A stretch of DNA of 64,000 nucleotides from an uncultured Lachnospiraceae bacterium (lineage in GTDB: Bacteria; Bacillota; Clostridia; Lachnospirales; Lachnospiraceae). Position numbers and translations under genes: made by a program. The stretch's first letter is position 1. Every line of letters begins with the position of its first letter. The stretch is from positions 1-64,000 of the forward strand of contig CAJUDE010000050.1 in the NCBI GenBank assembly GCA_910585295.1. The letters run 5' to 3'. Shown one piece after another: positions 1-8,669 of this stretch. Below the pieces are notes generated by a model. The model ran no database searches and was not told where the DNA came from. It saw only the letters and a program-made list of their open reading frames with translations.

Positions 1-141
1 CATGATTGCTGTGCAATCCATGGTATGGTGCCTATGCGCACTACGGCGCGTATAATGTCTTACGACATGATACCATGATTGCTGTGCAATCCATGGTATG
101 GTGCCTATGCGCACTACGGCGCGTATAATGTCTTACGACAT
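1..141. repeat. Tandem 73-bp hairpin-rich repeat, two copies
   Basis: Bases 1-68 recur without change at 74-141, a period of 73 bp. Each copy holds three small imperfect palindromes: an ATTGC/GCAAT stem, a GCGC/GCGC stem and an ATGTC/GACAT stem. No reading frame or T-run suggests a gene or a simple terminator. The left edge is cut by the window, so more copies may lie outside. The stretch from 142 to 278 is AT-rich leader of the next gene. Confidence 0.8.
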
Positions 142-278
142 TATAACATGCTCCATGCTTACAAGCAAATTGAATGGCAAACTTATAATATTTTTCTGGC
201 ATTTTTCTTATATTTCTGTTAAAATAAAAATAATTATGTAGTATGAAGCTAGGCTAAAGTGAAAAAGGAGTGTTGATT

Positions 279-1181
279 ATGGCAGAGACAATGGAAGATT
301 ATAAGGATGAATTGGAAGCGTCTTTCCGCAAAGTGAGTGAAGGGGATATTATTTCTGGCACGGTGATTGGTGTCAGTGAAGAAGAAGTGACGCTTGACTT
401 GAAATATTATGCGCAGGGTGTCATCAAGGTAGGGGATTTAAGCAATGACCCTAATTTCCAGGTGATGGAAGAAGTGCATCCAGGCGATGTGATTGAGGCG
501 ACGGTAGTCCGTGTGGACGATGGGGAAGGGAATATCCAATTATCCAAAAAAGAGGCAAATGATATTCTGGCATGGGATAAATTGAAGGCTTGCTTAGAGG
601 AAGGCACAGAGCTGTCTGTTAAGGTGGCTGGGATTGTGCCAAGCGGCGTGGTGGCATATGTAGAAGGCATCCGTGGGTTTATCCCTGCTTCCCAATTGGC
701 GCTTTCCTATGTGGAAGCCACAGAGGAATGGCTTGGGAAGGAAGTTAAGGTTAGGGTTATTACAGTGGATGAATCTAAGAAGAAGCTGGTGCTTTCTGCA
801 AAAGTAATCCTAAAGGAACAGCAGCAGGAAGAGCAGAACCGCAAGATTGGGATGCTGGCTCCGGGAACCATTATGGAAGGCACCGTAGAATCTTTGATGC
901 CTTATGGGGCATTTGTGGATTTAGGGGACGGCATTAGCGGGTTAGTCCATATTTCCCAGATTTCCCAGCGGAGGATTGGGAAGCCCTCTGAAGTGTTGAG
1001 CGTAGGGCAAAGCGTGAAAGTGAAAGTGCTGAATACCAATGACAATAAGGTAAGCCTCAGCATGAAAGCGCTGGAAGAAGAGATGGTGGATGTGGACAGG
1101 CCGAGGGCAGTGGAAGAGTATGTGTCCCATGAAAATGCTTCCACCAGCCTTGGCGACCTGCTTTCCAAAATAAAATTATAA
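279..1181 (+). CDS. S1-domain RNA-binding protein (ribosomal protein S1-like)
   Basis: A 300-residue protein made almost wholly of three S1 (OB-fold) RNA-binding domains, at about residues 17-88, 100-172 and 190-260. The last has the classic pattern GTVESLMPYGAFVDLGDG followed by GLVHISQIS. Clostridia often carry such short S1 homologues, shorter than the six-domain proteobacterial RpsA. The likely role is binding mRNA during translation, but a general RNA-binding function is also possible. The ATG at 279 is preferred over an in-frame GTG at 270 because the Shine-Dalgarno AAAAAGGAG (262-270) overlaps the GTG and sits 8 bases from the ATG. It is apparently monocistronic. The family call is firm; the exact role is inferred. 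Confidence 0.9.
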   Translation: MAETMEDYKDELEASFRKVSEGDIISGTVIGVSEEEVTLDLKYYAQGVIKVGDLSNDPNFQVMEEVHPGDVIEATVVRVDDGEGNIQLSKKEANDILAWDKLKACLEEGTELSVKVAGIVPSGVVAYVEGIRGFIPASQLALSYVEATEEWLGKEVKVRVITVDESKKKLVLSAKVILKEQQQEEQNRKIGMLAPGTIMEGTVESLMPYGAFVDLGDGISGLVHISQISQRRIGKPSEVLSVGQSVKVKVLNTNDNKVSLSMKALEEEMVDVDRPRAVEEYVSHENASTSLGDLLSKIKL

Positions 1182-1295
1182 GCATATGCCAGAAGGGGCA
1201 GAAGCGTTCAATAGATATTAATTAGGAAATTTTGATAATTTGGCAGTTTCGCAATTATCTAAATAGATATTAATTATAGAAGGGAGCCGCAATTC

Positions 1296-2081
1296 ATGAT
1301 AGTAAATGGGATACAGAACATGGACGCTACAGGGGCGCAGGCAGTGACTTCTGTAACGGGGCAGGGAGGAGATTTCTCTTCCTATTTACAAACGACAGCT
1401 TCGCTAGAGCAAATCTTTGATGAGGCGTCTAAGAAGTATAATGTGCCGAAGAACCTGATTAAGGCAATTGCCAAGGCGGAATCTGATTTTAGGCCAAACG
1501 CTACATCTAAGGCTGGGGCCCAGGGGATTATGCAGCTTATGCCCGCAACGGCAAGGGAATTAGGCGTGACAGATTCTTATGACCCTTACCAGAATATTAT
1601 GGGCGGGACAAAGTACATCAGCCAAATGCTTGAGAAATATAATGGGGATATCAGCCTTGCCTTGGCCGCTTATAACGCAGGCAGCAATAATGTGGCAAAA
1701 TATGGTGGGATCCCGCCTTTTAAAGAGACTCAGAATTACGTGGTGAAAGTTACTCAATATATGAACGAGGGTGTTTCTGCGCCAAACGCTTCCTATACAG
1801 TGAACGGCAGCAATGCAGCCGCTGCCAATAACAGCGGCGTTCAGGCTGCTTCTGTGGAAGAGGCAGAAGAAAAATATTATGAGAGCATTTTGGAGCAGTT
1901 ATTTTCTTATGAGGATTATCTCAAGTTTATCGAACTGTATACAAAGATGCTGGAAGTGCAGCAGGAGAAGGAAGAGCAGCAACAGCAGCAACAGCAGGAA
2001 GAGCAGAGTGATTCCTACCGTGCTTATCAGGACCTTAAGTACAGCCCAGTAGCGGTGAACCTGCTGGGAGGCAGCGTCTGA
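1296..2081 (+). CDS. Lytic transglycosylase (SLT domain), no Sec signal
   Basis: A 261-residue peptidoglycan lytic transglycosylase. The SLT fold spans about residues 38-155, with catalytic Glu62 in AKAESDF, the GAQGIMQLMP motif, and ALAAYNAGSNNV. The enzyme would cleave the MurNAc-GlcNAc bond. The N-terminus (MIVNGIQNMDATG) is polar, with no hydrophobic signal peptide or lipobox. It may therefore leave the cell by another route such as the flagellar export apparatus, as known for some flagellar muramidases; that is inference. A glutamine/glutamate-rich tail (about residues 225-245) is encoded by CAG/CAA runs. The start is ATG after AGAAGGGAG. The stop overlaps the dUTPase start by one base, which points to translational coupling. 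Confidence 0.92.
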   Translation: MIVNGIQNMDATGAQAVTSVTGQGGDFSSYLQTTASLEQIFDEASKKYNVPKNLIKAIAKAESDFRPNATSKAGAQGIMQLMPATARELGVTDSYDPYQNIMGGTKYISQMLEKYNGDISLALAAYNAGSNNVAKYGGIPPFKETQNYVVKVTQYMNEGVSAPNASYTVNGSNAAAANNSGVQAASVEEAEEKYYESILEQLFSYEDYLKFIELYTKMLEVQQEKEEQQQQQQQEEQSDSYRAYQDLKYSPVAVNLLGGSV

Positions 2082-2515
2082 TGGAGGTAATCAAGGTCAA
2101 GTATTTTGACCAGGAAATTGACAGGCTTGCATACATAGGCGGGAAATCAGACTGGATTGACTTGCGGGCAAGTGAGACAGTAGAATTAAAGGCTGGGGAA
2201 TTTAAGCTAGTCCCGCTAGGAGTTGCGATGGAGCTTCCAAAAGGGTATGAAGCCCATGTGGTGCCAAGAAGCTCTACGTTTAAGAATTATGGGGTGCTGC
2301 AGACAAATAGCTGCGGCGTGATTGACGGGAGTTATTGCGGCGACCAGGATATGTGGCGGATGCCAGTCTATGCCACTCGGGATACGGTCATCCACAAAAA
2401 TGACAGGATTTGCCAATTCCGCATTATGGAAAACCAGCCAGAGTTAGTGTTTGAGGAAAGGCAGTCTCTGGTAAATAAAGACAGAGGTGGGTTTGGCACG
2501 ACTGGAGTGAAGTGA
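2081..2515 (+). CDS. dut: dUTP diphosphatase
   Basis: A 144-residue trimeric-type dUTPase that hydrolyses dUTP to dUMP and pyrophosphate, keeping uracil out of DNA and feeding thymidylate synthesis. All five family motifs are present in order: DLRASE, PRSST, GVIDGSYCGD, RICQFRI and the C-terminal RGGFGTTG phosphate-binding arm. Length matches the family. The ATG shares its first base with the stop of the upstream transglycosylase gene, so the two are probably co-transcribed and coupled although functionally unrelated. A strong hairpin follows the gene. Confidence 0.96.
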   Translation: MEVIKVKYFDQEIDRLAYIGGKSDWIDLRASETVELKAGEFKLVPLGVAMELPKGYEAHVVPRSSTFKNYGVLQTNSCGVIDGSYCGDQDMWRMPVYATRDTVIHKNDRICQFRIMENQPELVFEERQSLVNKDRGGFGTTGVK

Positions 2516-2576
2516 ATTCGTCGAATTGCATAAAAATAATTTTAAATTTTGTTATAATGACGAAGGGATAGGAAAA

Positions 2577-2623
2577 GGATACGCTTTCTTGTTGGATGTC
2601 ACAAGAAAGCGTATCCCTTTTTG
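2577..2623 (+). terminator. Intrinsic terminator after dut
   Basis: A perfect 16-bp stem (2577-2592 with 2601-2616) closes an 8-base loop and is followed by CTTTTTG. A good -10 box (TATAAT, 2553-2558) lies just upstream without a well-spaced -35. A short promoter-terminator transcript or an attenuator cannot be excluded. A second TATAAT at 2663-2668 is the likelier -10 for the next gene. Confidence 0.85.
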
Positions 2624-2717
2624 TACAGTTGGAGGGTGGTATTTCTCAGGGAAGTCTGGTACTATAATTTCATAAAGAGTTTCTGCATAGCAGGGCATTA
2701 CAGGAGGGAATAAGAAG

Positions 2718-3830
2718 ATGGCAAGTTTATCATTGAAGAACATTTGTAAGAAATATCCAAACGGATTTGAAGCTGTAAAAGATTTTAACCTTGAAATTGA
2801 AGACAAAGAGTTTATTATTTTCGTAGGCCCGTCTGGATGTGGGAAATCAACAACACTCCGTATGGTAGCAGGGCTGGAAGAGATTTCTTCTGGGGAGCTT
2901 TCTATTGATGGCAGGGTTGTAAATGATGTAGAGCCGAAGGACAGGGATATTGCAATGGTATTCCAGAACTATGCATTGTACCCGCATATGACCGTGTTTG
3001 ATAATATGGCGTTCGGATTGAAGTTAAGGAAAGTGCCGAAGGAAGAGATCAAACAGAAGGTGGAAGAAGCAGCAAGGATCCTTGACTTAGAGAAATTGTT
3101 AGACCGTAAGCCGAAAGCTTTATCTGGTGGTCAGAGGCAGCGTGTAGCTATGGGGCGTGCGATTGTGCGTGAGCCTAAAGTGTTCTTGATGGACGAACCG
3201 TTATCCAACTTGGATGCTAAGCTGCGTGTGCAGATGCGTGCTGAGATTGCTTCCTTACATCATAGGCTTGGCGCAACCATTATCTATGTAACGCATGACC
3301 AGACAGAGGCTATGACGCTGGGGACTAGGATTGTTGTATTGAAGGATGGGATTATCATGCAGGTAGATTCCCCACAGAAATTATACAATCAGCCTAACAA
3401 CTTGTTCGTAGCAGGCTTTATTGGATCTCCGCAGATGAACTTCCTGGATGCAGTCTGCAAAATTGAAGGCGACAAGGTATCCCTGAAGGTTGGCGAGAAC
3501 TCAATTGTCCTGCCTCCTGCAAAAGCGAAGAAATTAATTGATGGCCGTTATAATGGCAAGACAGTTGTAATCGGGATCCGTCCAGAAGATATTGATGACT
3601 CCAAAGTAGCGCTTGAGGCTCACAAAGACAGTGTGTTCAATACAAAGGTTACCGGATACGAATTGCTCGGTTCTGAAGTTCTTCTGTACTATACAATCAA
3701 TGGCACCAGCATGACAGCAAAGGTATCCTCTAACACACCAGCCCGCCTTGGCGATCCGATCAAGTTGGCAATGGATGTGAATGCAATGCATGTATTTGAT
3801 AAAGAAACAGAATTGACAATTACCCACTAA
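2718..3830 (+). CDS. ugpC: Sugar ABC transporter ATPase, MsmK/UgpC type
   Basis: A 370-residue ATP-binding subunit of a carbohydrate (CUT1) ABC importer. The N-terminal ATPase domain shows Walker A GPSGCGKST (residues 37-45), the signature LSGGQRQR, Walker B VFLMDEP and an H-loop VTHDQ. The C-terminal third is the TOBE/regulatory region typical of MalK/UgpC/MsmK. No permease or binding-protein genes lie nearby. This fits the known firmicute arrangement in which one orphan ATPase serves several sugar transporters. The start ATG follows AGGAGGG (2702-2708). A regulator of the CdaR type follows behind a terminator. Which sugars are served cannot be read from sequence. Confidence 0.93.
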   Translation: MASLSLKNICKKYPNGFEAVKDFNLEIEDKEFIIFVGPSGCGKSTTLRMVAGLEEISSGELSIDGRVVNDVEPKDRDIAMVFQNYALYPHMTVFDNMAFGLKLRKVPKEEIKQKVEEAARILDLEKLLDRKPKALSGGQRQRVAMGRAIVREPKVFLMDEPLSNLDAKLRVQMRAEIASLHHRLGATIIYVTHDQTEAMTLGTRIVVLKDGIIMQVDSPQKLYNQPNNLFVAGFIGSPQMNFLDAVCKIEGDKVSLKVGENSIVLPPAKAKKLIDGRYNGKTVVIGIRPEDIDDSKVALEAHKDSVFNTKVTGYELLGSEVLLYYTINGTSMTAKVSSNTPARLGDPIKLAMDVNAMHVFDKETELTITH

Positions 3831-3862
3831 TTCGATAATATAATTTCATAACACAAATGTCT

Positions 3863-3898
3863 GGAAGCAGCGCAGCGATGTGTTGCTTCCTTATTTTA
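3863..3898 (+). terminator. Terminator after the ABC ATPase gene
   Basis: A 7-bp stem, GGAAGCA (3863-3869) with TGCTTCC (3884-3890), is followed by a T-rich tract. It lies between the ATPase gene and the regulator start and overlaps the spurious GTG start at 3880. Confidence 0.6.
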
Positions 3899-3915
3899 TC
3901 TTATGGAGAACAAAT

Positions 3916-5025
3916 ATGCTGTCAAATCATAAACTGCAAGTTACATTAGAAGAAATCAAAGAGATATCCAGGATAGACCTGGCATTGTATAGCGATAAAG
4001 GGAAACTTCTGGCTTCCACTTACCAGTCAGAGGAGGAAATGGAGGATGCCATCCGTTTTTTTGCGGATTCAATGGCAGAGAGCCAAATGCTGTCAGGGTG
4101 CCATTTTTTTAAGATATTGATTGAGAATGAATTGGAATATATTTTGCTGGCGCGCGCCAGCAGTGAAGAGGCGTATATGATAGGGAGGCTTGCTGCCTGC
4201 CAGGTCCGCAATATTGTAAGCGCTTTTCGGGAACAGTTTGACCGTAACAGCTTTATGCAGAATGTAGTCTTGGGAAACATGCTTGTGGTGGATATGTACA
4301 ATAAAGCGAAAAAGCTTCATATTGAGACAGCCCAGCGTGTGGTATATATTATAGAAGTATCTCAGAAAAAAGATGGGGTTGTGATGGAAACGGTCAAGAA
4401 CCTCTTTGCTTCCACTACTAGGGACTTTATCACAGAAGTGGATGAAAGGTCTGTAATTCTGGTTAAGGATGTGCGGGATATTGAGACGGAAGATGGGCTG
4501 GCAAGCCTTGCAGAGATGATTGTGGCTAACCTGCAGACAGAGGCAATGGTTCAAGTTCGGGTAGGGTATGGCAATCGTGTGGACTTGCTGCAGGATATTG
4601 CGCGTTCTTACCAGGAAGCGAAGATGGCATTGGAAGTGGGTAATATTTTCTACGTAGAGGAAAACACCATCTCTTATGCCAATCTAGGGATTGGGCGTTT
4701 GATTTACCAAATTCCCATTAGCTTGTGTGAAATGTTCTTAAAAGAAGTGTTTGGGGAAAAGGTGCCAGATATTTTTGATGAAGAGACTACAGTTACCATT
4801 AACAAGTTTTTTGAAAATAATTTGAATATTTCTGAGACGGCAAGGCAGTTGTATGTCCACCGGAATACGCTAGTATACCGGCTGGAGCGGATAGAAAAGG
4901 CGTTGGGGCTTGATATCCGTACATTTGAGGATGCAATGTTGTTTAAAATTGCATTAATGGTAATTTCCCATATGAATTACCAAAAGAGTTCCACGGAACA
5001 GGAAGTGGAAGGGGAAAATGAATAA
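3916..5025 (+). CDS. CdaR/PucR-type transcriptional regulator
   Basis: A 369-residue regulator. The C-terminal 60 residues form the PucR-type helix-turn-helix: FFENNLNISETARQLYVHR then NTLVYRLERIEKALG. The middle resembles the GGDEF-like domain seen in CdaR relatives, and the N-terminus (about 1-130) looks like a small-molecule sensor domain. CdaR-family members control sugar-acid or carbohydrate uptake genes; here it sits directly behind the orphan sugar-ABC ATPase, so control of that gene is plausible but inferred. The ATG at 3916 is chosen over a GTG at 3880 because GGAG (3905-3908) is well spaced, whereas the GTG lies inside the upstream terminator hairpin. Confidence 0.85.
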   Translation: MLSNHKLQVTLEEIKEISRIDLALYSDKGKLLASTYQSEEEMEDAIRFFADSMAESQMLSGCHFFKILIENELEYILLARASSEEAYMIGRLAACQVRNIVSAFREQFDRNSFMQNVVLGNMLVVDMYNKAKKLHIETAQRVVYIIEVSQKKDGVVMETVKNLFASTTRDFITEVDERSVILVKDVRDIETEDGLASLAEMIVANLQTEAMVQVRVGYGNRVDLLQDIARSYQEAKMALEVGNIFYVEENTISYANLGIGRLIYQIPISLCEMFLKEVFGEKVPDIFDEETTVTINKFFENNLNISETARQLYVHRNTLVYRLERIEKALGLDIRTFEDAMLFKIALMVISHMNYQKSSTEQEVEGENE

Positions 5026-5168
5026 GTGATGTGGAAGGGACAGGCGTTCCTTTAAAACCGTATGGATATGATTAATGGCATTTCCTAAAAACTATCTGGA
5101 TATAAGATAAATTTGGTTTCCGTTTACAACAAAAAAGAACCCTTTTGTGCTAGGGAAAAGGATAGCCA

Positions 5169-5195
5169 TAAGGAAATCCCAGGAAAAACCGATAT
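5169..5195 (+). promoter_or_regulatory. Candidate sigma-28 (SigD/FliA) promoter
   Basis: TAAGGAAA at 5169-5176 and ACCGATAT at 5188-5195 are separated by exactly 11 bases. The known flagellar consensus is TAAAGTTT-N11-GCCGATA(A/T). The predicted start of transcription is about 30 bases upstream of the coiled-coil gene at 5232. Confidence 0.65.
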
Positions 5196-5231
5196 ATTAT
5201 ATAGTAGTAAATACAGGAAAGGGGAAGAGGC

Positions 5232-6128
5232 ATGAAGATAGGAAACATAGCAGACAAAGATGCGGCTTTAAAAAGTAATTATGCCAATGTGCGCCAGGAA
5301 GACAAGGTAGGAAAAGAGCAGAAGGGAAAAGGGAAAGTGCAGAGCGTCCATGCTTCTGCCTTGAATTTGTTCCAAAATGGCATTGAGGACAAGAGGAAGA
5401 AGGCAATGCAGGATGCCATGGAATTTGTGAAACAGCAATTTGCATCTGATTCCAAAGTGGACGAAGTGATGGATGAATGCCGTGAACAAATCGCTGAAGG
5501 AAAAGAAGGAGCAGCCGCCGCGTCGGAGGAACTGAAGGCTATCCGTGAGCAGAAAGCGCAGTTAGAGGAAGAATATTCAGATAAGGACAATGAAGACTAT
5601 CAGGCATATAAGAAAGACCTGGATGCTCAGGAGAAGCATTGGCAGAAACAATTGGAAGACAGCCAGTCTGTAATCTCTTCTTCTAGTGGAGCTATCCGGT
5701 CAGTGAAACAGGAAATCGTGAAGCAGCATGGGATGACTGACGCTTTGAAGGCAGAAGAAGACGCCATGGAGGCAGCAAGCAAAGAAATTATTGGCGCTCT
5801 TCTAGAAGAAGCAAAAGATACTGTGGAAGAAAAGTTAGAGGAAACCGTAGAGAAGGCAGAAGAGGCAAAGGAAGAGAAGGAAGAAGTAGAACAAAGCATG
5901 AAGGAAGCCCAATTGGAGCGGGAGAAGAAAGCCAAAGAAATCGAAGAAGAGTTAGAGAAACAGAGAAGGCTTAGGGAGAGCCGCCCAAATGTCAATAGGC
6001 CAGACTTAAATGTCCAGGATGCCTTAGGGAAGCAACAGGAAATCCTTGAGAACACCCAGCAGATTTTAGCAGAGCAATTCTTATTGCCAGAAGAAATCAA
6101 AGGGATTGTAGTAGATTTTAACCTTTAA
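5232..6128 (+). CDS. Coiled-coil protein of unknown function, sigma-28 driven
   Basis: A 298-residue, highly charged protein not recognised as a named family. Residues about 60-250 are dominated by Glu/Lys/Gln/Ala heptads (for example EKLEETVEKAEEAKEEKEEV), so a long coiled coil is expected. There is no signal peptide or membrane segment; the first 40 residues are polar and probably disordered. The start ATG follows GGAAAGGGGAAGAGG. The main clue to function is its promoter, which matches the flagellar sigma-28 consensus with exact spacing, so it is probably made with the late flagellar regulon. A flagellum-exported or motility-accessory role is an inference. A bidirectional terminator separates it from the convergent gene. 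Confidence 0.75.
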   Translation: MKIGNIADKDAALKSNYANVRQEDKVGKEQKGKGKVQSVHASALNLFQNGIEDKRKKAMQDAMEFVKQQFASDSKVDEVMDECREQIAEGKEGAAAASEELKAIREQKAQLEEEYSDKDNEDYQAYKKDLDAQEKHWQKQLEDSQSVISSSSGAIRSVKQEIVKQHGMTDALKAEEDAMEAASKEIIGALLEEAKDTVEEKLEETVEKAEEAKEEKEEVEQSMKEAQLEREKKAKEIEEELEKQRRLRESRPNVNRPDLNVQDALGKQQEILENTQQILAEQFLLPEEIKGIVVDFNL

Positions 6129-6140
6129 TGGAAGGAAAAA

Positions 6141-6172
6141 GAGAGTTCGCTATCTTGCGAACTCTCTTTTTG
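6141..6172. terminator. Bidirectional terminator between convergent genes
   Basis: A 10-bp perfect stem, GAGAGTTCGC (6141-6150) with GCGAACTCTC (6157-6166), has T5 on the plus side and an A5 tract before the stem, giving a T-run on the minus strand. It serves both the coiled-coil gene and the LTA-synthase-like gene. Confidence 0.9.
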
Positions 6173-6189
6173 TATGGGCAAAAAGTTAA

Positions 6190-8430
6190 TTAAAGCGTTG
6201 GCGCAGCCTCAGGCTGCTCGGTTTGCCCGTCCTGTTGCCCTAATTCTTCTTCCCGTTCCCCATTGACGGCCTTGTCAATGCTGTTGGGGGTATTTTCCAC
6301 AGTATCATCAATTTGCATCTCTTCTGTAGGGGGCGTGCCTGTTGTCAACGGCCGTAGGTAAGAAATTTCATTGGAGCTGCGGAAGATTGTCTCAGAAGAT
6401 CCCATTTGGTTGACCACAAGGGTATTTGGGCCTTCGGTAAAGTTGCTTAAGGAAATTTTCAATTCCGTATCACTGATAAAGGAAGTAGAAACCCGCCTCC
6501 CGTTGATAAAGACTTTGCTCCAAGGGGTAAAACTATTCCCGTATACATGAAGCCCGTCGGCTAACTCTTCTACCCGCTCTAATACGATATCCTGGACTCC
6601 CATTTGTAAATTGGATGCAGGGTAAAGGTCTTGCCCATGGTATGTATAGCGTTTCCCATATAAGATATCGTATTGAAGGAGTTCCATATCCCGAGAGGAA
6701 CTGTCTGTCTCCTGGAATTCACCGCTTTGGTGGAAGGAGAACATAGTGCCTTCATGGATACCAGCCTGATTTGTTATAGCAGCAAGCAATTGATAGGAAG
6801 TCAAATCCTGATTAACTTTTTCCATGCCAAAGTTATTCCAGGTGGCATATTTGGTGCGAAAGATGCTCCCGTTTGACATGTCTTCATCGGTAAGCCCCAT
6901 TGTGGGGAGGTGGTCGCCGAAAAATACAACGACAGTCTTTTCGTCACGTTTGGAAAGCATGTCAGTCAGGTTTGCAATAAATTTATCCACTTCATAAATC
7001 TCATTGGCATAGTATTCCCATTCGTTGTTCTTTGCCTCATTTTCAGCGCCAGTCACAGTGATTTCTGGGTTGGCTATTACTTTTTCTGTTGGGTAGGCGC
7101 CATGCCCTTGGACGGTGATGGTATATACAAAGTCCTGCTGCTCTGTAGAGTCAAGGGCTTTTTCTACCTCGCCAATCAGGATATCGTCTGTAGGCCATGT
7201 GCCGAGGGGCGTGTATTCCTGAATGTTCATCATTTCTTTGCTGATAAAGCTATCAAAGCCCATTTGGGTGAAGGCATTCCTGCGGCTGTAAAAGTTCCCG
7301 CCATTGTTATGTACGACATGGGTGCCATAGCCCAGGTTATTTCCAAGGTCAGAAGCAATGCTTTCACAGGAAGTGGACTTTAAGATGGTCTTGTAAGGGT
7401 ATTCGCCCAAGCCAAAGTATTTCATACCCATCCCTGTCAAGATTTCAAATTCTGTGTTTGCAGTGCCGGCGCCTACAACTGGCACGGTCAGGTAGCCAGA
7501 GGAGTAGTTGTTGTAGAGGTTGTCAAAGTTCGGTGTTGGGTTTTTTGAAAAATTCAAAAAATTAACTTCTTTTGGGTCAATAAAAGATTCCAACAATACA
7601 CAAATAATATTTGGAAGCTCGCTGGAATCGGAAGGGCTAACCTTCACTTTGGAGAGGGCTTCGTCCACGTTTTCCTGTGAGTAATCCCTAGGGGCCGGCA
7701 TGCCTTGGTCTACCACGCTGGCAGAGAAACTATAGACAAACCCGTAATCCTCGTATCCCTGGGCGATATTCTCAAAATAGTCGGCAAGCACATTGTTGCT
7801 TACGGCCGCCTGGGTTACCATTGGGATAAAAAATGCGAAGCCGCCAATTGCAAGGATGCTTGCAACCCTGTTTTGCTTCCCTTGGTATTTAGGGCCTTTC
7901 TTCCATAGCACGATAATCCCTGCAGCAACAGAGGCAACCAGCAGGATTACCGCAAGGGCTTCCCCATTGCTGAAATAATTGCTCTGCATGGTAAACAGGT
8001 CGTTGATAAGCTTCAAATCGGTATAAGTGAAAGGGGTCACGCGTTTTGCAAGGATACATCCGTTGATAGTCCCTAAAAACAGCCATACCACGCTAATCAG
8101 CGTCCGCATCAGCGCCCTCCTTCGGAAAAAGTACACCAAATGCAGTGATGTGAACACAATCAGGGAGTTGTATAAAAATACCAGGCTCCGGTCAAACATA
8201 AAGATAAACGCATGGACAAAAGAGTGCCTGGAAATTGTCTCAATGGTAAAGCAAATGCTGCAGGCAAGCAGATAATGGAAAATTAAAGAGTAGCGGTTTA
8301 AGAAGGCCACCAGCTTCTCTTTTTGCTCCGGCTTTAAAAAATGCTTTTTCTCACGAGGCTTTCTTTTTTCCTGAAAAGCCTTGTATTTTGTTGTAAACTT
8401 TTGTAAAGTGTGTTTTGCAGTATGAAACAT
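6190..8430 (-). CDS. LTA synthase-like membrane phosphoglycerol transferase with C-terminal Ig-like domain
   Basis: A 746-residue polytopic enzyme. Five hydrophobic segments fill residues about 45-215, followed by an extracellular alkaline-phosphatase/sulfatase-fold domain (about 270-590). The catalytic Thr lies in GAGTANTEFEIL and metal-site residues in VFFGDHLP, as in LtaS-family enzymes that polymerise glycerol-phosphate from phosphatidylglycerol onto a lipid anchor. Unusually, about 150 residues follow the catalytic fold. They include a beta-rich IPT/TIG-like stretch (ELADGLHVYGNSFTPWSKVF and onward) and an acidic, Gln-rich tail. The start ATG at 8430 follows GGATGG on the minus strand. 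Whether the product is true lipoteichoic acid or another phosphoglycerol-modified glycan cannot be told from sequence. The 8431-8669 gap is AT-rich and holds no further gene. Confidence 0.88.
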   Translation of the reverse strand: MFHTAKHTLQKFTTKYKAFQEKRKPREKKHFLKPEQKEKLVAFLNRYSLIFHYLLACSICFTIETISRHSFVHAFIFMFDRSLVFLYNSLIVFTSLHLVYFFRRRALMRTLISVVWLFLGTINGCILAKRVTPFTYTDLKLINDLFTMQSNYFSNGEALAVILLVASVAAGIIVLWKKGPKYQGKQNRVASILAIGGFAFFIPMVTQAAVSNNVLADYFENIAQGYEDYGFVYSFSASVVDQGMPAPRDYSQENVDEALSKVKVSPSDSSELPNIICVLLESFIDPKEVNFLNFSKNPTPNFDNLYNNYSSGYLTVPVVGAGTANTEFEILTGMGMKYFGLGEYPYKTILKSTSCESIASDLGNNLGYGTHVVHNNGGNFYSRRNAFTQMGFDSFISKEMMNIQEYTPLGTWPTDDILIGEVEKALDSTEQQDFVYTITVQGHGAYPTEKVIANPEITVTGAENEAKNNEWEYYANEIYEVDKFIANLTDMLSKRDEKTVVVFFGDHLPTMGLTDEDMSNGSIFRTKYATWNNFGMEKVNQDLTSYQLLAAITNQAGIHEGTMFSFHQSGEFQETDSSSRDMELLQYDILYGKRYTYHGQDLYPASNLQMGVQDIVLERVEELADGLHVYGNSFTPWSKVFINGRRVSTSFISDTELKISLSNFTEGPNTLVVNQMGSSETIFRSSNEISYLRPLTTGTPPTEEMQIDDTVENTPNSIDKAVNGEREEELGQQDGQTEQPEAAPTL

Positions 8431-8669
8431 TTTGTCACCATCCTTAAGTTTATGTTGAAAATCCTATATTGTGAACTAATTGTAAACAAAATATGAATCT
8501 GGAATTTCCATAGCAAAGATTATCTTATTTTAGAAAAAAAGTCAACTCATAAACGTAAATTTTATACTTAAGATAATAAAAATTAAGAATTTCTTTATAA
8601 AATATAGGAACATGGCAATTCTCCCTATATTTGGGAAGGTTTGCCTGATAGGAAGGAAGGTTGTAAAGC

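Noticed and set aside
1..141. Possible CRISPR-like repeat
   Set aside because: There are only two tandem copies with a 5-bp gap, no unique spacers and no cas genes nearby.
8431..8669. Tetrahydrofolate riboswitch upstream of the folate operon
   Set aside because: I looked for the conserved THF-aptamer elements; the leader is AT-rich and shows no such conserved core.
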